Part shown: positions 33,606 through 41,889 of the stretch, piece after piece
Layout: every line of letters starts with the position of its first letter
Position numbering within the stretch: the first letter of the stretch is position 1
NCBI RefSeq assembly: GCF_036688685.1
Contig: NZ_JAQQPS010000031.1
Location: forward strand, 1 to 58,547
Reading direction: 5' to 3'
Length of the DNA: 58,547 nt
Source: JALYUM01 sp036688685
Lineage (GTDB): Bacteria; Pseudomonadota; Gammaproteobacteria; Burkholderiales; Burkholderiaceae_D
Translations under genes and position numbers: made by a program
The notes under the pieces: generated by a model
Database searches by the model: none
What the model was told of the DNA's origin: nothing
The model's input: the letters and a program-made list of their open reading frames with translations, nothing else

Positions 33606-34865
33606 TTAAGTGAGCACGTCGGCCCAGATCTGGCGCGCCCACGCATCCGCGTCCGCGCCTTCTTCGGCCGAACGTTGCGCCGACAGGAAGCTCTCACCTT
33701 GCGCCTGCATGCTTTTTTTCGCCGCGTCGTAGTGGTACAAGGTCGATATATGCATCGCCTGCCGATCGTCGACAAAGCTGTAGCAGGTGTTGGCAAAGGC
33801 CGGCGCCGGGTCGGGCGCCTGCCCCTGCATCAGGGAGACGATGGCACGCGCGCATATCTTTGCCTGGGCATTGGCCATGTGGGCCGACTTGGGCAAGCCG
33901 GCATCGATGGCGTCGCCAATCACGTGCACACGTGGCAGCACCTTCGATGCATAGCTGAGAAAGTCGACCTCGCACCAGCGCCCGTCGACGTTGGCCAGGC
34001 CGGCCGCTTGCGCCAGCTGGCCGGCCCGCTGCGGTGGAATGATATTCAATACATCGGATGCGACGCGCTCGAACGCGGTCGTGACAAGCCTGGTCGCAAC
34101 ATCGACATGTTGCACCTCGCTGCCCGGCACATACTCGATCATGCCCGGATACAGTTCGCGAAAGGCGCGCTCGAACAGGGCGCGTTTCGAGGTGATGACG
34201 GGATTGGCATCGAGCACCATGACCTTGGAACGCGGCTTGTGCGTTTTCAGGTAGAACGCCACCTGGCAGGCGCGCTCGTAGGGTGCCGGCGGACAGCGGT
34301 AGGGCAGCAATGGCAGCGCGATGGTGAACACGCCGCCGTCGGGCATATCCAATAACTGACGTTGCAACAGACGCGTTTGCGGGCCCGCTTTCCAGGCATG
34401 GGGAATCTGTTCCTGCGCGCCGGCCAGCGCCGGCCAGGCGTCGTACATAAAATCGATGCCTGGGGCGACAATCAGGCGGTCATACAACAATGGTTTGCCG
34501 GCCACCACGATGCGCGACTTGTCGGCATCGATCGCCGTCACGCTGCCAGTCATGCGCTTGACGCCATGGTGGCGCGCAAGCGTATCGTAGCCGAACGTGA
34601 TTTGTTCAAGCGTCCTTTGCGCGCCCAGCACGCGGTTGCTGACCGGGCAGGAAATAAAATCGGCACGCTGATCGACCAGGATGACGTTGATGCGTCCACC
34701 GCTGAGCAGCCGCAGATACTTTGCTGCCGTGGCCCCGCCGAAGCCCGCGCCGACCACGACCACGCGCCCCAGGCTGGCAGCGCGTGCAATGTCCCTGCCT
34801 GGCGCTGCCAGCGCGGGCCAGGCCGGGCCGCTCAAGGCCAGTTCGAGGAAGGTCCGCCTGCGCAT
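33606..34865 (-). CDS. FAD-dependent sulfide dehydrogenase/FCSD-like oxidoreductase, Tat-exported
   Basis: A 419-residue flavoprotein with a twin-arginine signal (MRRRTFLELALSG). It has the FAD-binding VVVVGAGFGGATAAKYLRLL, and the two redox-active cysteine regions typical of flavocytochrome c sulfide dehydrogenase FccB (FISCPVSNRV and PYRCPPAPYERA). A second FAD segment reads PRVHVIGDAIDAGLPKSAHM. The C-terminus follows the FCSD flavin-binding domain (NTCYSFVDD). It probably oxidises a sulfur group and passes electrons to a cytochrome or quinone. The start is the ATG after GGAGTAAGG, 2 bases past the stop of the metallohydrolase gene. Third gene of the SoxYZ-like operon. Confidence 0.88.
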   Translation of the reverse strand: MRRRTFLELALSGPAWPALAAPGRDIARAASLGRVVVVGAGFGGATAAKYLRLLSGGRINVILVDQRADFISCPVSNRVLGAQRTLEQITFGYDTLARHHGVKRMTGSVTAIDADKSRIVVAGKPLLYDRLIVAPGIDFMYDAWPALAGAQEQIPHAWKAGPQTRLLQRQLLDMPDGGVFTIALPLLPYRCPPAPYERACQVAFYLKTHKPRSKVMVLDANPVITSKRALFERAFRELYPGMIEYVPGSEVQHVDVATRLVTTAFERVASDVLNIIPPQRAGQLAQAAGLANVDGRWCEVDFLSYASKVLPRVHVIGDAIDAGLPKSAHMANAQAKICARAIVSLMQGQAPDPAPAFANTCYSFVDDRQAMHISTLYHYDAAKKSMQAQGESFLSAQRSAEEGADADAWARQIWADVLT

Positions 34866-34867
34866 CC

Positions 34868-35824
34868 TTACTCCCATTCCAGAAGCGGAAACAGCAGATT
34901 CACATTGCGCCGGTTGACGACATCGAACAGCTGCCAGCGCGTGCGTTCGCTGGCGGCCGCCGTGGTCATGGTCGCGGTCATGGTGTCGCCGCGACGTATG
35001 CTGGCACGCACATCGCGCAGCAGGGTAGACAGATAGTCCGCCTGCCGCTCCAGCGCCTGATTTTTATCCCGGGTGACGGGTCCATGCCCGGGGACGACCA
35101 CGGCGGCAGGCAGCTGTTTCAATTGTTGGGTGGCAGTGAGCCATCCCTTGACGTCGCCGTCGATGGACGGGGTGCGCTCGATGAACAGCAAATCACCGGT
35201 AAACAACGTGCCGCTTGCATTGTCGAACACGGTGAGATCGTTGTCCGTATGCGCGCCTGGCCAGGCAGTCAGTTCCAGCTTGCGCTGGCCGAGATCGAGG
35301 GTGAGGTGGTCTTGCACGGTCTGGCCTGGCGCAAGCAGCACACTTTTTGCGGCGCCTTTTCCCAGTTGCATGGTCAGGTTGCGCAGATAGGCGTCACGGC
35401 GCGCGGCCAGTGCGCCCGGCAGCCGCGCGTGTCCGATCAATTGCGGCTGAACCCCGGCGCCATCGGCGTGCGAAAAGGCGGCATTGCCGAACACATGATC
35501 AGGATGTCCATGTGTGTTGATGACATAGCGCACGGGAAGCTGCGTGATGGTGCGCAGTGCATCGTTGAGGGCCATGCCCACCGCGTAGGAGCCACCCGTG
35601 TCGATGACGGCGACCGCCTCGGTGCCAATGATAAAACCGAGATTGGCGATGTCGCCGTCGTAGCCATCCTCGAAATCCTTGTGCTGGCCGATGTGCACAT
35701 ACACGCCCGGCGCCACCTGGTCGACATGCAGGGGCGCTGCGACCAGCGGCACGCAGATGCTTGCGGCCAGCAGCAACAAGAGCGCGCTCAGGCGCAGCGG
35801 GCATACCCCGTCAGCCACCGACAT
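34868..35824 (-). CDS. Quinoprotein-relay zinc metallohydrolase (MBL fold)
   Basis: The 318-residue periplasmic protein has a signal peptide (LLLLAASICVPLVAA). Its metallo-beta-lactamase core has the zinc motif NTHGHPDHVFGN, ELTAWPGAHTDND (third His), LFTGDLLFIER (bridging Asp) and VVPGHGPVT (last His). With the upstream SoxYZ-like carrier it matches the 'quinoprotein relay system' described near PQQ-dependent dehydrogenases, though no such dehydrogenase is in the window. It may act on persulfide or thioester groups on the carrier (inference). It overlaps the carrier gene by 14 bases. Confidence 0.85.
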   Translation of the reverse strand: MSVADGVCPLRLSALLLLLAASICVPLVAAPLHVDQVAPGVYVHIGQHKDFEDGYDGDIANLGFIIGTEAVAVIDTGGSYAVGMALNDALRTITQLPVRYVINTHGHPDHVFGNAAFSHADGAGVQPQLIGHARLPGALAARRDAYLRNLTMQLGKGAAKSVLLAPGQTVQDHLTLDLGQRKLELTAWPGAHTDNDLTVFDNASGTLFTGDLLFIERTPSIDGDVKGWLTATQQLKQLPAAVVVPGHGPVTRDKNQALERQADYLSTLLRDVRASIRRGDTMTATMTTAAASERTRWQLFDVVNRRNVNLLFPLLEWE

Positions 35825-36629
35825 CGATCGCCTGGCGGAAGGTGGCGCCGGTATTGTCCTGCAAGACCACGGTCAGCGCGCCGGGCCGGTCGGCGACGAA
35901 GCCGAATTCGAGGGTCGGATTTTCACTGAGGCCGATCGAGGTGTCCGCCACCAGGACCTGCCTGCCGTTGTACGACACGCTGACCTGTTGAATGAAATAC
36001 GCAGGCCGGAAACCATTGGTGGTGAGGTTGCGCTGCAAGCCGGTGTACATCGGATGCCTGATCAGCAGCCTGGCCTTGTTGATCGCGCCAACCTTTGACG
36101 GCCCGGTCAGCGCCATCTTCATTTTGCCCGCCGCCGCCATGACGGCCGGATCGTCGCCCGCGATGCTGCCGCCGCAACCGCCCGAGGCCTTGACGGTCAC
36201 CGTGCTGACATACAGTTTGCCGTCGTTCGACTCGGCGACGACGTGTACCGGCGAATCCGTATCAAAGCGGATTCGGGTGGACATTTCCGCCTTGCCGCTT
36301 TCCGGCGTGAAGTGGAATACCGCCGTCACCGGCACCGGGTTGGCGTCGACCAGCACGGTTACCGCCTTGATGTAACTGGTCGCCGTCATCGGGTGATCGA
36401 TGCTGAAAGCAAACGGCACCTGGTCGCCGCTGGCTGCGCGCGTGGGGGCGCTGATGTGGATGAATGGGGCGGGTTCGAGCTGTTTGCCGGGGAAGTATGA
36501 CGCTTGCAATGCCGGCCATGGGGCAGGGACGGCTTGTGCTATTGCCGCGAGCGGGCAAGCCGACAGGGCCAGCACTGTGAGGGCGGCGTAACAGCACGCG
36601 CAACGCGCACCGGATAGACGATTTTGCAT
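35811..36629 (-). CDS. Quinoprotein dehydrogenase-associated SoxYZ-like carrier
   Basis: The 272-residue exported protein (signal LTVLALSACPLAAIAQ) fuses SoxY-like and SoxZ-like halves. The SoxY part ends in KASGGCGGS, corresponding to the conserved GGCGG arm whose cysteine carries the substrate. The SoxZ part starts MKMALTGPSKVGAINKARLL and has HPMYTGLQR, FIQQVSVSYNGRQVL and FGFVADRPGALTVVLQDN. Pathway intermediates would be held on this cysteine while the metallohydrolase and flavoprotein act. The ATG preceded by AAGGTGG at 5 bases was chosen. First gene of a three-gene operon. Confidence 0.88.
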   Translation of the reverse strand: MQNRLSGARCACCYAALTVLALSACPLAAIAQAVPAPWPALQASYFPGKQLEPAPFIHISAPTRAASGDQVPFAFSIDHPMTATSYIKAVTVLVDANPVPVTAVFHFTPESGKAEMSTRIRFDTDSPVHVVAESNDGKLYVSTVTVKASGGCGGSIAGDDPAVMAAAGKMKMALTGPSKVGAINKARLLIRHPMYTGLQRNLTTNGFRPAYFIQQVSVSYNGRQVLVADTSIGLSENPTLEFGFVADRPGALTVVLQDNTGATFRQAIDVGG

Positions 36630-36875
36630 CAGATCCACCTTACCTTTTCATGCCGAAAAATCACGATAACCGAAAAGATAGTCGCGCTGCGTTAGCTCCC
36701 TGTCAAGCTGATTCAGGAACGACGACGCCGATCGGCCGAACGCCTGCGGTGCTGGCCATGACCCGAGATTGACACTGTCATCTCTGCGCGGCGAACGAGT
36801 TCCTGTCTGAAGTCAGTTAATAATCATCGTGTTGTGCCAGAAAAAAACACGCGAAAATTTACAGCGGGGGAGACC

Positions 36876-37142
36876 ATGATTTCCTATCTCAGCACTGAGG
36901 CGCCACCCTTCCGGACGGCATCTGCCTAGCTTGTCAAAGAATACGCTTGCATGGCGAAGCGTATCGATCTTGTCGAGCGCTACAACCTGGTGGCAGGCCC
37001 GCCAGGTATGGCCGTGGCGCGGGTGCAGTACGAATTCATCCACGATCGTATGGCACCGCAGGAGTTGGTCGATTTCGTTGGCGTTTGCGAGGCCTTGATC
37101 GAGGCGTTCAGAAAGAACAAGGCGCAATATCACGCGCGGTAA
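36876..37142 (+). pseudogene. Small gene interrupted by an in-frame amber codon
   Basis: An ATG preceded by GGGGGAGA reads MISYLSTEAPPFRTASA, meets TAG at 36927 and continues in the same frame as LVKEYACMAKRIDLVERYNL to a TAA, 88 codons in total. The second half is helical and protein-like (PQELVDFVGVCEALIEAFRK). Either a Gln codon mutated to TAG, or translation restarts at the internal ATG at 36951. I recognise no family. Confidence 0.45.
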
Positions 37143-37588
37143 ATCCTCTTTATCAGACTGGTTGTCCCCTGATGCTCGGACACTGAGCCAATGCGCGGCG
37201 CCCAATTGCTAATCGTGCGAGGCCGTCAAATACAGGGTGCGTTGAGTCAACAGCAAGCATGTCGACCTGCCTTTGGCACGTGCCGTTTCGTGGTCTGCAG
37301 CGTTCAGTCGTCCCCATGCGTCCTACAATGTGGCAGAAGCGAACGCAATCCCTGCCCTTTGTTGCGCACTGTCGCAGTGGGGAGCGCTGGCACGGACCCC
37401 TGGCCCTTCATTGATTTTCGTCGGTCGACCGGATGAATGGTGGGCGAATTTGAACATTCCCGACTACCTGATGTAGAGTATCCAAAGTTTCCGAAGAAAT
37501 ATAAAACCCGGAGATTGCGTGGCCGCGCGAGCTGGCATAGACCAGCCGCGCTGCTATTTATTCGCATCAATTAAAACATGAGACATGC
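37143..37588. other. Intergenic region before the chemoreceptor
   Basis: No convincing gene. Several short open frames on both strands look like GC-driven noise. The last 100 bases are AT-richer, with ATATAAAACC upstream of the receptor gene, but I cannot assign a promoter class. Confidence 0.5.
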
Positions 37589-39238
37589 ATGAAAAACTTG
37601 AAGACGCGCGCGCGCCTGGGGCTGGCCTTTGGTGTTGTGCTGGTGCTGATGCTATTGGTCACCACGATCGGCATCTGGCGCCTGGCCACGGTGGCGCAAG
37701 CCACACGCAATATGACGCAGACTCCGCTGGCCAAGGAGCGCATGATCAGCGACTGGTACCAGGCGATCAGCACGGGCATCACCCGCACGACAGCGATTGC
37801 AAAGAGTTCCGACCTGAGCCTGCAGGCGTATTTCGAGCCTGCCGCGCTGGCATCGGCAACGAGCACGACGCGCCTGCAGGAGGAGATCGGCAAGCTGGTG
37901 GCAAGCGCCGAGGAAAAGCGCCTGTTCACAGAAATTGGCGCCGATCGCGATGCCTACCATACCGCTGGCGCGGCAATCGTGCAGCTGCGCACCGAGGGCA
38001 AGTTGTTCCAGGCACGCAATATGTTCGAGAAGACGTTTTTACCGGTCGCGGCGAGTTACCAGGGCCGTGTACAGAAGCTGCTGGACCTGCAGCGCGCGCA
38101 CATCAACAGTACGGCTGACGACATCGACGCCATCTACCGCTCAAGCCGCACCTTTCTTCTTCTGCTCAGTGGCGTCGCCCTGGCGGCCGGCGTCGCTGCT
38201 GCCGTGCTGCTGGCGCGCAATCTGCTGCGCCAGCTGGGCGGCGAGCCGGAGTTCGCCACGCGCGTGGCCGAGCGTATCGCCGCTGGCGACCTGTGCGGCG
38301 ACATCCGGGTCGCGCACGGCGACACCAGCAGCCTGCTGTTCGCCATGAAAGGCATGCGCGACAGCCTCTCGACTATCGTCGCACAGGTGCGCGGCGGCAC
38401 CGACATCATCGCGGCCGCGTCGCAGGAAAATGCCCGCGGCAACCAGAACCTGTCTAACCGTACCGAACAGCAAGCGGCCAGCCTGGAGGAGACCGCCGCC
38501 TCGATGGAAGAGCTGACCGCCACTGTGCGCCAGAGCGCCGACCATGCGCAGCAGGCCAGCCAGATGGCGACCCTGGCGTCGTCGGTCGCTGTCAGGGGAG
38601 GCAGCGTGGTCGGCCAGGTGATGAGCACGATGGACGAGATCAGCACCGCGTCGCGCAAGATCGTCGACATTACCGGCGTCATCGACGGTATCGCGTTCCA
38701 GACCAATATACTGGCGCTGAACGCGGCGGTGGAAGCGGCGCGTGCCGGCGAACAGGGACGCGGCTTTGCCGTGGTCGCCTCCGAGGTGCGCAACCTGGCC
38801 CAGCGCTCGGCCACGGCGGCGCGCGAAATCAAGTCGCTCATCGACGCTTCCGTCGCGCGCGTCGATGCCGGCGGAAAGCTTGTCAAGGAAGCCGGCACGA
38901 CGATGGAAGAAGTCGTCGGCAGCATCCAGCAAGTGACGGTCATCATGGCCGACATTCTCAACGCCAGCCGTGAACAAAGCGCGGGCATCGACGGCGTTAC
39001 CCGTTCGATCAGCGAGATCGACCATGTCACCCAGCAAAACGCCGCGCTGGTGGTTGACGCGGCCGCTGTCGCCGACAAGCTGCAGGCCCAGGCCGGCGCA
39101 CTGGCCGAGACAGTCAGCCTGTTCAAGCTGGACGCTGGCTTCGAGACAAATGCCGCACCGACGCGCGCCGCCGTGCGCCGCGCGCCCGCCGGTGCGCTGC
39201 CACTGGCGGGGTGGGGCGCAAGCCCAGGCCGCGTTTGA
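37589..39238 (+). CDS. Methyl-accepting chemotaxis protein
   Basis: A 549-residue receptor with a first membrane helix (LAFGVVLVLMLLVTTIGIW), a periplasmic four-helix-bundle-type sensor of about 150 residues, a second helix (LLLLSGVALAAGVAAAVLLA) and a HAMP region. The long cytoplasmic signalling hairpin has its conserved tip at IDGIAFQTNILALNAAVEAA, followed by RAGEQGRGFAVVASEVRNLA. The TEQQAASLEETAASMEELTA segment holds predicted methylation sites. There is no C-terminal CheR-binding pentapeptide. The ligand is unknown. It is transcribed alone and followed by a strong hairpin. Confidence 0.92.
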   Translation: MKNLKTRARLGLAFGVVLVLMLLVTTIGIWRLATVAQATRNMTQTPLAKERMISDWYQAISTGITRTTAIAKSSDLSLQAYFEPAALASATSTTRLQEEIGKLVASAEEKRLFTEIGADRDAYHTAGAAIVQLRTEGKLFQARNMFEKTFLPVAASYQGRVQKLLDLQRAHINSTADDIDAIYRSSRTFLLLLSGVALAAGVAAAVLLARNLLRQLGGEPEFATRVAERIAAGDLCGDIRVAHGDTSSLLFAMKGMRDSLSTIVAQVRGGTDIIAAASQENARGNQNLSNRTEQQAASLEETAASMEELTATVRQSADHAQQASQMATLASSVAVRGGSVVGQVMSTMDEISTASRKIVDITGVIDGIAFQTNILALNAAVEAARAGEQGRGFAVVASEVRNLAQRSATAAREIKSLIDASVARVDAGGKLVKEAGTTMEEVVGSIQQVTVIMADILNASREQSAGIDGVTRSISEIDHVTQQNAALVVDAAAVADKLQAQAGALAETVSLFKLDAGFETNAAPTRAAVRRAPAGALPLAGWGASPGRV

Positions 39239-39248
39239 CGCAGCGCTG

Positions 39249-39274
39249 CGCCAGGCAGGGCTTGCTGCCTGGCG
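39249..39274 (+). terminator. Strong hairpin after the chemoreceptor gene
   Basis: CGCCAGGCAG and CTGCCTGGCG pair perfectly over a 6-base loop, 10 bases after the stop. There is no T run, so it may stabilise the 3' end or act with Rho rather than terminate by itself. Confidence 0.45.
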
Positions 39275-39599
39275 GGGGTGAGTCAGGCGCCCGCCAATTC
39301 AGCGGTTCCGTGCCGTGTCTGTGGCTTGGTTCTTGCCAATAGCCGGTACTGAAGGGGGCCGTGAAAATTCGTCGCGCTTGGAAGCAATGGGAGAGGGGCA
39401 TCAATGTTGGCGGCGACGCGTCGCATCAATGCTGAAATCAGATTGGAGAAAAATTGAGTATGTCCCCATCCATGCCCATCGTATCTTTCATGCCACATAC
39501 AAATATTCTACGAATTACTGAAGCTTGTTGATTTATTAATTTTCCCGTGGCAGGGTGGCATCATAGAAATTTCTTTCGGATTGTTGATAGTTATCATGA
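39275..39599. other. AT-rich intergenic region before the SIR2 remnant
   Basis: No gene seen. Composition shifts from GC-rich to AT-rich toward the right (GATTTATTAATTTTCCC), marking the left boundary of an apparently transferred segment. Confidence 0.5.
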
Positions 39600-40103
39600 A
39601 TGACTATCCCGTTTTTTCCAAAACCATTTTTAGATGATCTCGTACAGGGCCGGTGCTTACCGTTTATCGGCGCCGACTTTTCTTTAAATGCGGCAGTTCC
39701 AGCAGGCAAGAAAATGCTAGATTGGGATGGTCTAGGGCTTAGCGCAGCGGATTCGTTGCCAGAATATCAATACGCCACCGCGCTTGAAGCGCTATCAGCT
39801 TACAATCACGAATACTCGCGCGTAAAACTTGGAGAGTTTATGTCGGAAGCGCTGCTTGTGAGCTCAATCCAACCATCGCGGACACATGAGGCATTTTTCC
39901 GTCTACCGTTTGAAAAAGTTATTACAACTAATTTTGACTTCTTGCTCGAGCAAGCGTATTCGCGAATAAACAAATATTGTACTCCGCAGATTTCAGAAGA
40001 ACAGTTGTCAGTTGGGAATTCTAATGCAGGTTTACACCTCTTAAAACTTCATGGTGATTTACACCATCCTAATCGGTTAGTCGTTACTTGTAGCGACTCG
40101 TAG
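39600..40103 (+). pseudogene. Truncated SIR2-like domain gene (probable defence NADase remnant)
   Basis: The 167-residue frame starts like SIR2-family proteins of bacterial defence systems: FLDDLVQGRCLPFIGADFSL (NAD-binding loop), EKVITTNFDFLLEQAY (catalytic Asn) and LLKLHGDLHHPNRLVVT (catalytic His). It ends right after this with CSDS and a stop, where intact proteins continue with the rest of the SIR2 domain and usually a long C-terminal sensor. The break coincides with the edge of a palindromic repeat. The gene is AT-rich compared with its neighbours, consistent with transfer. A functional product is unlikely. Confidence 0.7.
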
Positions 40104-40195
40104 GATCATGTACCCACAATCCAACACGGTATCGTCATTAGTGCAGCTGCGTCGGTCGCTAGCGATGAGCTTGTGTCGGATTGTTGGCACTGACC
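40104..40195. repeat. Palindromic repeat element, copy 1
   Basis: About 92 bases with inverted ends (CCCACAATCCAACAC on the left, GTGTCGGATTGTTGGCACTG on the right) and an internal CTAGCGATGAGCTTGTG tract shared with copies at 40840 and 45160. It is the most diverged of the three, and its left edge is where the SIR2 frame breaks. Confidence 0.8.
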
Positions 40196-40406
40196 CTCAC
40201 GCCCCAGAAGATAACGGCGAAAGCAGAAGGTTAGAAAGCACACGGTCAGTCCTGCAGCTGCTGGGTTGCATGGCGGTTCAGGGCATGGTGCGGCATTCCA
40301 CCATTGTTGAATGAATTTCAGGGGCGCGTGTCGCGCTTTCAGGGCAGAGTGCTATCATCCGCGGAGGGTCATACCCACCACGTTCATCCATTGGAAAAGA
40401 GTCGCC

Positions 40407-40748
40407 ATGTCCATTCAGAACCCGAACCTCAAAGAGTATGATTTCCTACGCGGCATGTACAACGATGGGTATTTCCCCGATTTCCTCGTCGACAAAATCA
40501 AAACCATTCTGATTGCACTGTGCGAAGAGATCGGACAGGTGAATCCGCAAAGCGAGGCAGCGCTATTGACAATCACGCATGCAGCGACGGTACAAATCAA
40601 TGCGCTCGAAGGAGAGTTTGATGAAAACAACAGCGAACTGGAGACTGAGGCGCGCGAAGTCATGGGCGCTGATTTTGAATATATTGTCCGGACTTACGGT
40701 TTCGCCGATGTCGACATTGAAGACGTGATTGCACCGAGAGAGTGGTAA
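40407..40748 (+). CDS. DUF5713-family protein
   Basis: The 113-residue product matches the DUF5713 pattern: FLRGMYNDGYFPDFLVDKIK, then LCEEIGQVNP, a helix LLTITHAATVQINALEGEFD, ENNSELETEAREVMGADFEY and a terminal DVIAPREW. It has no signal peptide and is rich in acidic residues. The family is widespread and of unknown function, often in accessory regions. The frame is open upstream, but the first Met in register with the family is used. Confidence 0.75.
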   Translation: MSIQNPNLKEYDFLRGMYNDGYFPDFLVDKIKTILIALCEEIGQVNPQSEAALLTITHAATVQINALEGEFDENNSELETEAREVMGADFEYIVRTYGFADVDIEDVIAPREW

Positions 40749-40776
40749 TTTTTTGTTAAATGTCGCGCCTTGCTCA

Positions 40777-40810
40777 GCTCGCGCCGAACGGCCGCATCGC
40801 CATTAGCCTG
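40777..40810 (+). pseudogene. 34-bp fragment of a methyltransferase-HNH gene
   Basis: It matches 48307-48340 inside the intact methyltransferase-HNH gene at 32 of 34 bases, covering the codons for LAPNGRIAISL. No longer similarity is evident on either side. It is probably the scrap of another copy, left beside palindrome copy 2. Confidence 0.5.
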
Positions 40811-40839
40811 AGCGTGTTTGCGGGGGAGTGGAGCCACGG

Positions 40840-40930
40840 GGTCAGTGCCCACAATCAAACACGGTCTCGTCGTTAGGGCAGCTGCGACAGTCGCTAGCGA
40901 TGAGCTTGTGTTGGGTTGTGGGCACTGACC
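40840..40930. repeat. Palindromic repeat element, copy 2
   Basis: Starts GGTCAGTGCCCACAATCAAA and ends with the near-complement TTGGGTTGTGGGCACTGACC. The inner halves (CTCGTCGTTAG and CTAGCGATGAG) also pair with two mismatches, so the whole 91 bases can fold into one long hairpin. Confidence 0.85.
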
Positions 40931-41042
40931 CCGGCGCCCGTGTAGTTTTTAAATCTGATTCATACTTTGGTGACTAGAAATGTATGTACACTGTGCATTC
41001 ACATCTTTCCCTGTTCGAGCATGCATTTTTAAAAATTATCTT

Positions 41043-41750
41043 ATGCAAACACGAATCCGAATGGCTACGCGTATTCTTGTGGGCTTGGGACTTGCTGGGA
41101 TGGCGGGATTGTCAAATTCGCAAGTAACTGACATTCCTGACATCAGCGCTGAGGCGTTGTCTATCATCGGGCGTGAACTAGAATGTGGCCGCCCGGCGGT
41201 GCCAAATGCCATTCTCGGGTGCGAGATTCTTGCGCAGTTTTCAGCCGCAGGCAGCCCTGACCAAAAGAACTTTAAAATAAGTACCGTCGCCGGCCGCAGG
41301 CGCTGGATAGGGGTAACTGTCATCTCGGACAAATCGAGTCAGCCCCGCGAAGCCTTTCAAACCAGCTCACCCTTCCAGGTATTGGTCGTATTGGGCGAGC
41401 GTTATAGCAGTAATTTCCATAAGAAGTTGTACTTCGAAAACGGCTTTGGATATTCCTATATCTGGCCGCAGAATGGTCGACAGGTCGCGATGATCGAGTC
41501 GGCCGCTCAATCTCTCTTGCGGGGAGAGTTCGATCCGAATAACGCGGTAATGCCGTTTGCAAAGCAAGTCGACCTTCGAATTGATCCAGCGCGGCCTTCA
41601 ACTGGAAAATCACTCATCTTAGGTGACCCCCATTTATTTTTGCGCCAGAGCGGAGGTAATTTTTACCTGATCGAGCTTGGTTCAAGCAAGGAAGGAGATA
41701 AATATTATTTATCTCGTATCCGCCTTGATGCGTTGATCAAACAGATGTAA
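41043..41750 (+). CDS. Exported hypothetical protein
   Basis: A 235-residue product with an N-terminal signal (ATRILVGLGLAGMAGLSNSQ) and a mature part rich in strands. It has a cysteine pair (RELECGRPAV and LGCEILAQF) that could form a disulfide. The C-terminal half has HLFLRQSGGNFYLIELGSSK and ends RIRLDALIKQM. I recognise no family. GC content is below the window average, and repeat elements lie on both sides, suggesting an accessory gene. Confidence 0.6.
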   Translation: MQTRIRMATRILVGLGLAGMAGLSNSQVTDIPDISAEALSIIGRELECGRPAVPNAILGCEILAQFSAAGSPDQKNFKISTVAGRRRWIGVTVISDKSSQPREAFQTSSPFQVLVVLGERYSSNFHKKLYFENGFGYSYIWPQNGRQVAMIESAAQSLLRGEFDPNNAVMPFAKQVDLRIDPARPSTGKSLILGDPHLFLRQSGGNFYLIELGSSKEGDKYYLSRIRLDALIKQM

Positions 41751-41761
41751 ATGATGCACGG

Positions 41762-41841
41762 GGTCTAACAAACATACATCGATTCGTTTGCGCTATCGGA
41801 GCGCTGGAGTGGGAAACAGGCGAGCTTATGTTTGCTAGACC
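41762..41841. repeat. Second palindromic element, different sequence
   Basis: The arms GGTCTAACAAACATA and TATGTTTGCTAGACC pair at 14 of 15 positions around a 50-base centre. It ends next to TGACCC, as the other palindrome family does, but shares no core with it. It lies in the convergent space between the exported protein gene and the SDR gene. Confidence 0.6.
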
Positions 41842-41889
41842 TGACCCTCGGCCCCGCGGCCGGCCCAATGGTCTGCGGAACGGCTAGCG

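Noticed and set aside
36813..37205. 130-codon minus-strand frame
   Set aside because: It lies opposite the amber-interrupted small gene, whose plus strand has a ribosome site and more protein-like sequence.
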